Source: Myxococcales bacterium (GTDB lineage Bacteria; Myxococcota_A; Polyangia; Polyangiales; Polyangiaceae). Taken from it: a stretch of 64,000 nucleotides of DNA. Shown here piece by piece: positions 54,019 through 61,398 of this stretch. Each line of letters starts with the position of its first letter. Position 1 is the stretch's first letter. The position numbers and the translations under genes are program-made. The notes under the pieces were generated by a model, which saw nothing but the letters and a program-made list of their open reading frames with translations, was not told the DNA's origin and ran no database searches. The stretch is from contig JADJCA010000022.1 in assembly GCA_016703425.1 (NCBI GenBank), forward strand, positions 1-64,000. The letters are read 5' to 3'.

Positions 54019-54764
54019 GCGCGGGTCTCAACGGGGGTCGCCGGCGGCACGGGGAGATCGTCCGCCGCGCGGTAGGCGGCATCGCGGGCATCGCGGCCCG
54101 CGTCTTTGAGCTGCGCCTCTTTCCACGTCTTGCCCGGCGGTGACGCGTCGAGCCAGTGGTAACTCTGATCGCGCACGTCGACATGAACGTATTGCGTCTT
54201 GGGATGCGTGTAGATGCCGACACCGACGCGCGGCAGCTTGCGAAGGTACGACGCCAACGTGCGCGCCGGGACGCCCACGAGCTGGAAGTCGATGGCCTCG
54301 CCGGTCGTGTGATAGCCGCCGCGGCCGCGGCGATCTTTCGGGCGGATCGTCGAGACGAGCGTGATCTGCCGAACGCCGAGCTCGTAGGCCGCCTTCGCGA
54401 CGATCTGAACGACGCGTGCCGCCAGCGGCGCGGGCTCGCCGTAGCCGGCGGTCCGACGGAACGCGTCGACGCCCGCGTCGTCGAGGGCCCCGCTCGGTGA
54501 GTAGAGGCCGACGAGGGCCTCGGCGCCGGTGTTGATGTTGCGCACGAGGAGCGGCGGCAGCGCCCCGGCCGTCGTCGGAGGCCTCGCCGGGGCGACCGGC
54601 GACGCGACCGGCTCCGCCGTCGCTCCGAGCGCCGGCGCCGCAACGGTGACCGACGGCGTGGCGGGCCTCGCGATCGCGAGCACCTGCGCCGACGCCTCCT
54701 TCACGTGACCGGGCGTCAGCGCCGCGAAGGAGATGGCGAGCGCCATGGGCCTGGCCGAACGCAT
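54003..54764 (-). CDS. DUF882 / M15-like murein peptidase, exported
   Basis: Protein of 253 residues. The N-terminal hydrophobic stretch (MALAISFAALTPGHVKEASA) is a signal peptide, followed by an Ala/Pro/Val linker. The domain has TLVSTIRPKDR, the zinc-site region GGYHTTGEAIDFQL and YVHVDVRDQSYHW, matching the DUF882 (M15-related, VanY/DacB-like) carboxypeptidase fold: H and D from HxxGxAxD plus H from HVD. It should cut peptidoglycan stem peptides in the periplasm, close in theme to the convergent epimerase gene. The motifs are clear; activity is inferred. Confidence 0.8.
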   Translation of the reverse strand: MRSARPMALAISFAALTPGHVKEASAQVLAIARPATPSVTVAAPALGATAEPVASPVAPARPPTTAGALPPLLVRNINTGAEALVGLYSPSGALDDAGVDAFRRTAGYGEPAPLAARVVQIVAKAAYELGVRQITLVSTIRPKDRRGRGGYHTTGEAIDFQLVGVPARTLASYLRKLPRVGVGIYTHPKTQYVHVDVRDQSYHWLDASPPGKTWKEAQLKDAGRDARDAAYRAADDLPVPPATPVETRAQARR

Positions 54765-54833
54765 CAGCGCTTGAGCATAGCGCGGACCGAGACAAAGTCG
54801 TTGGCCCTCAAAAGATTGTGATATGACGCGGAC

Positions 54834-55478
54834 ATGCGCGTTCGTTCGTGTTTATCCATGGCGTGTTTGTGCCTCGGAGCCCTGGCCCTCGTTGCGTGCG
54901 ACGACAAGAAAGCCGCGACCGACAAGCCTGCCGCCAGCGCGACCGCGAGTGCCGCAGCGAGCGCGGCGCCCAAGCCGGCGACCCCGAGCGCCACGGTGAC
55001 CGCGTCGGCGAGCGCCGCACCGGCCGCCGCCAAGTCTCTCGCGGAGCGCTTGAAGTGCGACGCCCTGCTTCCCGAGACGCCGCGCAACGCGGCCGGCTTG
55101 CTCAACTACAAGCTCACCCAGCAGGCCACGTGCCCCGAGTGCGGGCCGACCTGTTCCATGGTGAAGCCCGACAAGCCGTTCGAAGGCGTCGCCGTCTCCT
55201 ACACCTGCAACGCGCCCTACGAGAAGGCGTCCGCTGACAAGCAGATCGACGAGCTTAAGAAGGCGCTCAAGAAGCCCGTCGCGGTCACCCTCGGTCGCGG
55301 CGGCGTCATGGGCGAGAAAGACGCCGGCGCCTTCTACTCAGCCACGGCCTTCGACGACGACAGCGACTGCAAGATCGTCGTCGACTGGATGCGCGGCGAC
55401 AAGAAGCTCGTCGAGCCGCTCTTGAAGCTGGCGCTTGCGTCGGTGAAGCAAGCCGACCTCGCGGCCGCGAAGAAGTAG
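54834..55478 (+). CDS. Secreted lipoprotein with CxxC motif
   Basis: Protein of 214 residues with a lipoprotein signal (LCLGALALVAC) and a 40-residue Ala/Ser/Pro/Thr linker. The folded part has TCPECGPTCSMV and a further Cys in SYTCNAPYE and DSDCKIV, perhaps two disulphides. A central helix (DKQIDELKKALKK) precedes the last strands. No family recognised. TATGAC stands six bases before the ATG. It runs alongside the next gene but with a 90-bp gap. Confidence 0.65.
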   Translation: MRVRSCLSMACLCLGALALVACDDKKAATDKPAASATASAAASAAPKPATPSATVTASASAAPAAAKSLAERLKCDALLPETPRNAAGLLNYKLTQQATCPECGPTCSMVKPDKPFEGVAVSYTCNAPYEKASADKQIDELKKALKKPVAVTLGRGGVMGEKDAGAFYSATAFDDDSDCKIVVDWMRGDKKLVEPLLKLALASVKQADLAAAKK

Positions 55479-55569
55479 CGCGCCGGTCCAGCAACGGCCG
55501 TCGCGCTCGGCGGGACGAGGCGCATCGTTCGAACGAAAGGCGCTCGCGCCGGTGGTATGCTCCGCCGCC

Positions 55570-56328
55570 ATGAGCGCACCGACCGACGGCAAGGGACCCG
55601 GCCTCCCTCACATCGACATCAACGAGTACGGCGGCAAGAAGGACGGCGAGCGCCAGTCCATGAACCGGCGCCTCTTCATGCAGCTCGTCGTCTTCGACGT
55701 GCCGCCGGGCAAGTCGCAGGCAGAGACCGGCGCGGAGCTCGTGCGGACCATGACGGAGCGAAAGCTCCCTGGCGTGGTCTACGCCGACGCCATGAGCCCG
55801 CGCGGCTTTGGTCTCCTCACCTTCGGCGAGGATCCGGCGCGATTTGTCCGCGAGGTGCGGCCGCTCTTCGACACCGGGTCGCTCCGCGACGCCGCGCTGC
55901 GAAACGACTGGGCCATGATCGGACGCACCTACTCGACGGGCCACGAGCCGGATCTCGACTTTTGGCTCACCAAGCGCCCCATCGAGAACGTGATGAACGA
56001 AGCGTACCCATGGCACGTTTGGTATCCGCTCCGGCGCACCGGCGCGTTCGCGAAGCTCGATCACCACGAGCAGGCAACGATCTTGCGTGAGCACGCGCAG
56101 ATCGGCATGGCCTACGGTCAACAAGAGCTCGCCCACGACGTGCGCCTCGCTTGCCACGGGCTCGACGCCAAGGACAACGAGTTCGTCATCGGCCTCGTCG
56201 GCAAAGAGCTCTATCCGCTGAGCCACCTCGTCCAGGCGATGCGCAAGACGCGGCAGACCTCCGAGTTCATCGGCCAGATGGGCCCGTTCTTCGTCGGCCA
56301 CGCCATCGGCCGCTCGAGCGTCAGCTAA
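55570..56328 (+). CDS. Chlorite dismutase family protein (HemQ-like)
   Basis: Heme-binding protein of 252 residues, no signal peptide. The C-terminal half matches the Cld/HemQ family: HVWYPLRRTGAFAKLDHHEQ, LREHAQIGMAYGQ, ACHGLDAKDNEFVIGL and MRKTRQTSEFIGQMGPFFVGH. The His in the ACHGLD segment is a candidate proximal heme ligand. Most members outside perchlorate reducers are coproheme decarboxylases (HemQ/ChdC) of heme synthesis; I cannot tell from the sequence whether the oxygen-evolving distal Arg is present. No other heme gene is nearby except the SOUL protein far upstream. Confidence 0.8.
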   Translation: MSAPTDGKGPGLPHIDINEYGGKKDGERQSMNRRLFMQLVVFDVPPGKSQAETGAELVRTMTERKLPGVVYADAMSPRGFGLLTFGEDPARFVREVRPLFDTGSLRDAALRNDWAMIGRTYSTGHEPDLDFWLTKRPIENVMNEAYPWHVWYPLRRTGAFAKLDHHEQATILREHAQIGMAYGQQELAHDVRLACHGLDAKDNEFVIGLVGKELYPLSHLVQAMRKTRQTSEFIGQMGPFFVGHAIGRSSVS

Positions 56329-57452
56329 AAGAATCGCGGGCCGAAGCCGATGGGCGCGTAGACGAGGCGGTTGTCGTTCGACGGCGTGGCGAAGTAGTAG
56401 CCGAGGCCCGCCGACACGAGCCACTGGCCGTAGTGTCGACTCGTCACGGCATACGAGATGTCGAAGACGGGGCTGAAGACGATGTCCGTGCTGAAGTCGT
56501 TTTGGCCGACGCGGCACGTGCTGCCGTTGCCGCCGTAGAGCCCCGCGCCAACCCAAAGCGAGTCGGTCGCGCGGATGGCGATGCCTGGCCCCACGGAAGC
56601 GATGTGTGACTCGAAGACGCGTCGACACTCGGAGCCAATGCTGCCGTAGGCCCGGAGCGCAATGACAGCTCGGCTGGTGAACGCGTAGCCGGCTTCCGCC
56701 GAGAGCCCAACGAAGATGCCTGAGGCGCCCGTCTCGTTGGGCTGGTTGCGCGCAAAGAACGCATACGGCACGGCTTGAAAGGAGGCGCCCCAAACGAAGC
56801 CCGTCAGCTCCGCCGGGCCGAGCGGCGCACCGCCCGCTCCGACACCGGCCCCGACACCAGCCCCGACAGCTGCCCCGCCTCCGCGGTTGCCCTCGCCGCG
56901 CCCAAGCTCGGCGGGTCGCGCGAAGTCGACGCGCTTGGTTTGCGCCGCGTCGACGTCGACGTCCGCGCTCTGCCGATACGAGGCGCCCTCGACCACCACG
57001 AGGTGATGGCCCGCGGGGACCAGGATCACCGTCGGCGTTCGTTCGCGCGCTTGCATGCCGTTCAAGAAGACGCGCGCACCGCTCGGCTCGCTCGTCACTT
57101 GAAGCCGTCCCGCCCGCGCTTTGATCTGCGCGACCGCCAACGCCGCCGCCTGGGCGAACTCGCCGTCCTCGCCGGCCTCCGCGAGGTAGCGCTCGAAGGC
57201 ATCGACGGAGGCTTGGAGCCGCGCCAAGCGCTCTTGCGCGAGCCCCAAGTTGTAGTCGATGACGGCCGAGTGATGGGCCCGGTCGGCTTCGGCGTAGAGG
57301 CGGATGGCGCCTTCGTAGTCGCCCTTCTGGTAGCGCTTCACGCCCTCCGCGAAGAGCTGTCGCGCTGTGTCGACGTCGGCGCGAGCCGAGCCGCTCGCGA
57401 GGGCCATCGCGAGGGCGGCCACACCGCCGACGAGCCAGGGTGTCCGCCGCAC
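56325..57452 (-). CDS. TPR-PEGA outer-membrane barrel protein
   Basis: Exported protein of 375 residues. The GTG start at 57452 opens a signal peptide (VAALAMALASGSARA). Residues ~30-120 form TPR-like helices (FAEGVKRYQKGDYEGAIRLYAEA). A PEGA domain follows (RLQVTSEPSGARVFLNGM, then HHLVVVEGASY), a Gly/Ala hinge, and a beta-barrel-like C-terminus ending PIGFGPRFF. This domain set is common in myxobacterial outer-membrane lipid- or kinase-linked proteins and often follows a Ser/Thr kinase gene, as here (31-bp gap, same strand). TAGCCT lies six bases before the GTG, so it may also have its own promoter. Confidence 0.75.
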   Translation of the reverse strand: MRRTPWLVGGVAALAMALASGSARADVDTARQLFAEGVKRYQKGDYEGAIRLYAEADRAHHSAVIDYNLGLAQERLARLQASVDAFERYLAEAGEDGEFAQAAALAVAQIKARAGRLQVTSEPSGARVFLNGMQARERTPTVILVPAGHHLVVVEGASYRQSADVDVDAAQTKRVDFARPAELGRGEGNRGGGAAVGAGVGAGVGAGGAPLGPAELTGFVWGASFQAVPYAFFARNQPNETGASGIFVGLSAEAGYAFTSRAVIALRAYGSIGSECRRVFESHIASVGPGIAIRATDSLWVGAGLYGGNGSTCRVGQNDFSTDIVFSPVFDISYAVTSRHYGQWLVSAGLGYYFATPSNDNRLVYAPIGFGPRFF

Positions 57453-57458
57453 CGGCCG

Positions 57459-57464
57459 AGGCTA
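57459..57464 (-). promoter_or_regulatory. -10-like TAGCCT, leaderless spacing
   Basis: Minus strand TAGCCT, six bases (CGGCCG), then the GTG at 57452, in the short gap after the kinase stop. No Shine-Dalgarno. Confidence 0.4.
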
Positions 57465-57483
57465 TCAGAACCCCCGCGACGAC

Positions 57484-58989
57484 TCAGAAGGTCTTGGCGA
57501 GCGGCCGATCGCAGTGCCCGTCCTGCCAGACCATCCCGAGAGGGCAGCAATGCCCGTTCGAGAGGACCTCGCGCGGGCCGCAGGAATTGACGGGAGGCGC
57601 GCTCGCGGCGCTCGACGGCGAGGCCTTTGGGTCGACGCGCTTCGGGGTCGAACGCGCCGACGCCGGCGCCAGCGGCTTTGCGGAGGCAACCTCGGGCATC
57701 GCCGCTTCCGTCGTCGCTTCCGGCGCCGCTTCCGTAGAACGCGAGGCCGTCTGCGCCGTCCGCAACACGGGAGGGGTCGGCGGGTCGGCCACCTCGCGCG
57801 TGCGCGGAGGCGATGCCATCGAAGCGGACACGGACGGCGCCGGGAGCGGCACGGCCGGAACCGGAAGCAAGAGTGTCCCCGCCGCGGCGCCCCCGACGAG
57901 CGCGAGCGCGCCGAAGAGAACGAGGCCACTCTTCGCCGACGACCGCGACGGCGCGGAGCCCGACGGCGATGGTGATGTCGGCGCGGACGGCGAGCGCGAC
58001 TCGGCGGGTACCGGCGTCGGCTTCGTGCCGCGCGAGGGATCGGTCGGCCGACTGCCGCGCGACGGCGTGGACTGAACCATCGGCGGCTCCAAGCTCGTCG
58101 GCAGCGCATCGCGGACCGCCTCGAGGGCTTCGATCATGAGCTCCGCCGACGCGTAGCGGTCGTCACGTTCAATCGTGAGCGCCCGAGCGACGACTTCGTC
58201 GAGCGCCTCGTTCACCTGCGGGCGCAGGGTACGAACCCGCGCCGCCGGTTCGGTCACGATGCGCACGGCGGCCGCCGCCGCGTGGGGCGCGAGGTGCACG
58301 GGCCGCCCCGTGAGCATCTCAAAGAGCGTCGCGCCGGCGGCCCACACATCGGCGCGGCCGTCGATGTCGCGATCCGAGAGGACCTGCTCGGGCGCCATGT
58401 AGAGCGGCGTGCCCACGATGGAGCCGGAGCGCGTGACCGCCGACTCGGCCACCTCGTGAAATTTGGCGATTCCGAAGTCGAGGACCTTGAGCGACTTTCC
58501 GCCCTCGGCGCGCTCGACGAGAAACAAGTTCTGCGGCTTGATGTCGCGATGCACGATGCCGGCGCGGTGCGCCGCACCGAGGGCCCGAAGCAATTCGAGC
58601 GCGATGGCGACGGCGTCGGCTTCCGCCAGCGGCCCACCGCGCATGGCGGCGTGAAGGGTCTCGCCGCGCAACAGCTCCATCACCATGTAGAGCGTGCCGT
58701 CGTCGCTCTGCCCCAGGTCGAAGACCTCGACGATGTGCGGGTGGCCGATGAGCCCGGCCGCTTGCGCCTCCTGCGTGAAGCGCCGCACCGCGTCGGGGCT
58801 GCGCGCCGGATCGGCGGTCATCACCTTGACCGCGAAGCGCCGTTGAACGCCTGTGTGAACCGCCTCGTACACGGCTCCCATGCCGCCGGTACCGAGGAGC
58901 CGCTCGAGTCGGTATTTGCCGGCGACGACGCTCCCGATGCGCGCCGATGCGCTCGCGGGGTCTAGCGACGAGGGGACCTGGGTGACCAA
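57484..58989 (-). CDS. Membrane-anchored Ser/Thr protein kinase with Cys-rich extracellular tail
   Basis: Kinase of 501 residues. The glycine loop is RLLGTGGMGAVYEA, the Lys is in FAVKVMTAD, the HRD loop is IVHRDIKPQN, the DFG is KVLDFGIAK, with YMAPEQVLSD after it. A Ser/Pro/Arg linker leads to one membrane helix (LVLFGALALVGGAAAGTLLL). The outer part is an Ala/Pro/Thr stalk ending in a small Cys module (SCGPREVLSNGHCCPLGM, then GHCDRPL), a motif met in other myxobacterial kinases and probably the sensor. The start is TTG as read, the only near start. It precedes the TPR-PEGA gene. Confidence 0.88.
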   Translation of the reverse strand: MVTQVPSSLDPASASARIGSVVAGKYRLERLLGTGGMGAVYEAVHTGVQRRFAVKVMTADPARSPDAVRRFTQEAQAAGLIGHPHIVEVFDLGQSDDGTLYMVMELLRGETLHAAMRGGPLAEADAVAIALELLRALGAAHRAGIVHRDIKPQNLFLVERAEGGKSLKVLDFGIAKFHEVAESAVTRSGSIVGTPLYMAPEQVLSDRDIDGRADVWAAGATLFEMLTGRPVHLAPHAAAAAVRIVTEPAARVRTLRPQVNEALDEVVARALTIERDDRYASAELMIEALEAVRDALPTSLEPPMVQSTPSRGSRPTDPSRGTKPTPVPAESRSPSAPTSPSPSGSAPSRSSAKSGLVLFGALALVGGAAAGTLLLPVPAVPLPAPSVSASMASPPRTREVADPPTPPVLRTAQTASRSTEAAPEATTEAAMPEVASAKPLAPASARSTPKRVDPKASPSSAASAPPVNSCGPREVLSNGHCCPLGMVWQDGHCDRPLAKTF

Positions 58990-59135
58990 GGCGGTGACCC
59001 GAGTGTATCTCCGCAGCGGGTGTGCAGGGAAATGCTAGGGAGAAGCTCGCCTGATCGCGCGCGCCCCCGTCACCGCGAGCGCGCAGCGCGCAGCGCCGGG
59101 CTCCCCCAACTCCCGGCGTCCGACGGCGTCGCGGA

Positions 59136-59648
59136 TCAGCCCATGGCGCCGTCACCGCCGGGCGTTTCCTGCGGCGGCCCCATGGAGGCTTCATCCTGCC
59201 CCGCCGGCGCAGCAGGCGCCGGTGCGGCCGGTTCTCGCGGCGTCGCGGCTGGCGCAGCCGCGCGCGGCGCCGTCCCATTGAGAGCGCCAATGAGCGACGT
59301 GAACGTGTTCAGGATCGTCGGCAGCGCTGCCAAGAAGTCGTTGCCTCCCTGCTGCTGCGGCGCCGGCTGTGCTTGCGGCTGCGTGTAGAGCCCGGGCGGC
59401 GTCGCGACGGGCTGAAAGCCGCCGAACGCGCCCTGCTGCTGCACGCCAGGAAACCCGGGGGCTGCGCCGCCGTTGGGGTCGACGAAAATCGGTGCGTTGC
59501 CGAGCGGAGCACCGGTGCCGAAGGGATCGGTCATGCCCGGGGGCTGGGCGACGCCGACCTCGGGTGCTCCCCCGAGCTGGCCTTGGAGTGTCCTCAGCGC
59601 AATACCTCCGCTCACGGACTCCAGGTCATCGAGGTTGAATTTTCTCAC
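59136..59648 (-). CDS. Low-complexity protein with double-glycine leader
   Basis: Protein of 170 residues. It starts with GTG behind a GGAGG. The first 15 residues, MRKFNLDDLESVSGG, match the double-glycine leader of bacteriocins and related peptides: hydrophobic at -12 and -7, acidic at -8, Val at -4 and GG at -2/-1. The rest is Pro/Gln/Ala/Gly-rich with a single hydrophobic patch (FLAALPTILNTFTSLIGAL). Cleavage after GG by a C39-type ABC exporter would release a ~155-residue product. No such exporter is in the window, so export is inference. No homologue recognised. Confidence 0.6.
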   Translation of the reverse strand: MRKFNLDDLESVSGGIALRTLQGQLGGAPEVGVAQPPGMTDPFGTGAPLGNAPIFVDPNGGAAPGFPGVQQQGAFGGFQPVATPPGLYTQPQAQPAPQQQGGNDFLAALPTILNTFTSLIGALNGTAPRAAAPAATPREPAAPAPAAPAGQDEASMGPPQETPGGDGAMG

Positions 59649-59901
59649 GTGTTAGCCCTCCGCAGTTCCTGGGTGCAAGGCACCGGCCAGGTGGATCGCT
59701 TGGCCGGGCCCGATCGATCCGGCGAGCGCGTGCGCGGAATGCCCACCTTTTTTCAGCACCAACCGGGTGGCGCCGCTCGCGCTCGCGTGGGCCGGAGGAT
59801 CCCCTGCAGACCAAAATGTCTCGCCGGAGAAACTCCCAAGCGTCGCCCCGAACGTTCGTCTCTCGGCGGATGCACGCCTGCGAGAACGAGAACGAGCGAC
59901 C

Positions 59902-61125
59902 TCAGGCCTGCGAGCCCTCAGCGGAGACGCGCTCGCGCGCCCCGTGATGACGCGGGTCGTCGGCGCGCCAGGCGATCGAGAAGATGACGAAGAGGCCCCA
60001 GAGCGCGGAGATGTGAAACAGCATCGCCTTGCCGCCATTGGCCGCGAAGATGTAGCTCGAAATGCGCGGCCCCAGCAGCATGCCCGCCGCGTAGAACGCG
60101 TTGTAGATGCCGTTGGCTCGACTGAGCTCGCGCGGTTCGAGGACCAACCCTTGAAGCGCCAGGCTGAGAGGCGAGATGCACGCCAACGTCGCGCCGGCGA
60201 TGAAGATCGCCGTCGCCATGGCCGAGTACGCGTCGAGGAAGACGAAGGCGAGCACCGTCATGCCGCCGATGGTGCCGAGCACACGCATCGAGAGAAGGTG
60301 CCCGAAGGCGTCCCCGATGCGACCGGCGACGTTCGTGCAAAGGAGCATCCCGGCGGCGAAGAACGCGGGCACGAGGATCGTTCGGTCGCGCGCGATGCCC
60401 TTGTCCTCAATGAGGAAGAGCGGCAGAAACAGCACCGTCGACGCCTGAAAGTAGCCGTACGCGAAGGTGGCGAAGCAGGAAGCGCGGATGCGGCGGAGGA
60501 GCGCCAAGGCCGGCACCATGGGCGTCGAGGCCGTTTGCGTCGCGCTCTCGTCATCGCCGTGCACGAGGCCCGGCTCGAGGCTGACGGCGCACACGAGGGC
60601 GGCGGCGAGGGCCAACGCGCCGGCGATCCCGAACGCGTAGGTCCACGGGAGCACCGCCGCGAGGCCGCGCGCGAGGATAGGCCCGGCGACGTACCCGACG
60701 GCCATGGCCACGGCATAAAGACTCATCACGAACGCCTTGCGCTTCGCGTCGGCGCGCGCGAGGAGCGCCGTCTCGGAGCCGACCCAAACGCCCACGGAGA
60801 AGACGCCGTCGAGCACGCGAGCCGCTGCGATCGCCGTAAACGACGTCAGGTGTGGAAACAAGGTGACGACCGTCGCGTAGCCGGCGAGCGAGGCCACGAG
60901 GGTCCACTTCGGCGAGAAGCGACGAACGATGTGCCCCGCGGGGATCGAGAAGGCGACGATGCCTCCTGCGAACCATGCGGCCAGAGAGCCGATGTCTTCT
61001 TTGCCGAAGTGATGCGCGTCGAGGTGCAGGGCCGTCAACGCGATGGAGATTCCGTAGCCAACGCCCAGGAGAAGCGTCGCGGCCAGGATGGTCCTGACGT
61101 TTCGATCACGGAGCACTTCGCGCAC
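59902..61125 (-). CDS. Major facilitator superfamily transporter
   Basis: Protein of 407 residues with 12 predicted membrane segments in two halves. MFS features are visible: GYGISIALTALHLDAHHFG in the first helix pair, GHIVRRFSPK as the 2-3 loop, and a matching loop GRIGDAFGHLLSMR in the second half. The central loop (residues ~190-210) is short and acidic. It resembles the YajR/drug-efflux type more than sugar transporters, but specificity cannot be told. The GTG at 61125 gives MREVLRDRN and is the first start before the helix. It diverges from the hybrid kinase gene. Confidence 0.88.
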   Translation of the reverse strand: MREVLRDRNVRTILAATLLLGVGYGISIALTALHLDAHHFGKEDIGSLAAWFAGGIVAFSIPAGHIVRRFSPKWTLVASLAGYATVVTLFPHLTSFTAIAAARVLDGVFSVGVWVGSETALLARADAKRKAFVMSLYAVAMAVGYVAGPILARGLAAVLPWTYAFGIAGALALAAALVCAVSLEPGLVHGDDESATQTASTPMVPALALLRRIRASCFATFAYGYFQASTVLFLPLFLIEDKGIARDRTILVPAFFAAGMLLCTNVAGRIGDAFGHLLSMRVLGTIGGMTVLAFVFLDAYSAMATAIFIAGATLACISPLSLALQGLVLEPRELSRANGIYNAFYAAGMLLGPRISSYIFAANGGKAMLFHISALWGLFVIFSIAWRADDPRHHGARERVSAEGSQA

Positions 61126-61164
61126 GGGGCCGGCAGACTAGAGCGTTTCACTGCCTCACGACGT

Positions 61165-61208
61165 CGAAATCGGGCCCGCGAAGGGGCCCGCGGCGCGGGT
61201 CGATTTCG
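61165..61208. repeat. Interrupted inverted repeat in divergent intergenic region
   Basis: CGAAATCG (61165-61172) pairs with CGATTTCG (61201-61208), and inside it CCCGCG (61175-61180) pairs with CGCGGG (61194-61199). It lies in the 273-bp gap between the MFS gene and the hybrid kinase gene; it may be a regulator site or a cruciform. The rest of the gap shows a second imperfect GATCG/CGATC dyad near 61250-61271. Confidence 0.4.
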
Positions 61209-61398
61209 GCGGAATCGAGCGGGTCCGCTCATCCGGAACGGATGGCCCCGATCGAGGGGCCCCCGCGATCTGAGGCGATACGGGGAGTTGCGAGCGCCGC
61301 GACGAATTGCGCAGCGAATGGCCGTTCCCCGTTGATGCGGCAGCCAACGAGGTGAAAGGCTGTGAAAGCTCCGTGTTCGAGGAGAGAGGGGGACGACG

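Noticed and set aside
55306..56793. 495-codon minus-strand frame
   Set aside because: Antisense to the chlorite-dismutase-family gene, with Arg/Leu/His-rich shadow composition; the opposite strand has clear family motifs.
59767..61335. 522-codon plus-strand frame
   Set aside because: Antisense to the MFS transporter gene, composition dominated by Arg/Glu/Gly/His, no domain.
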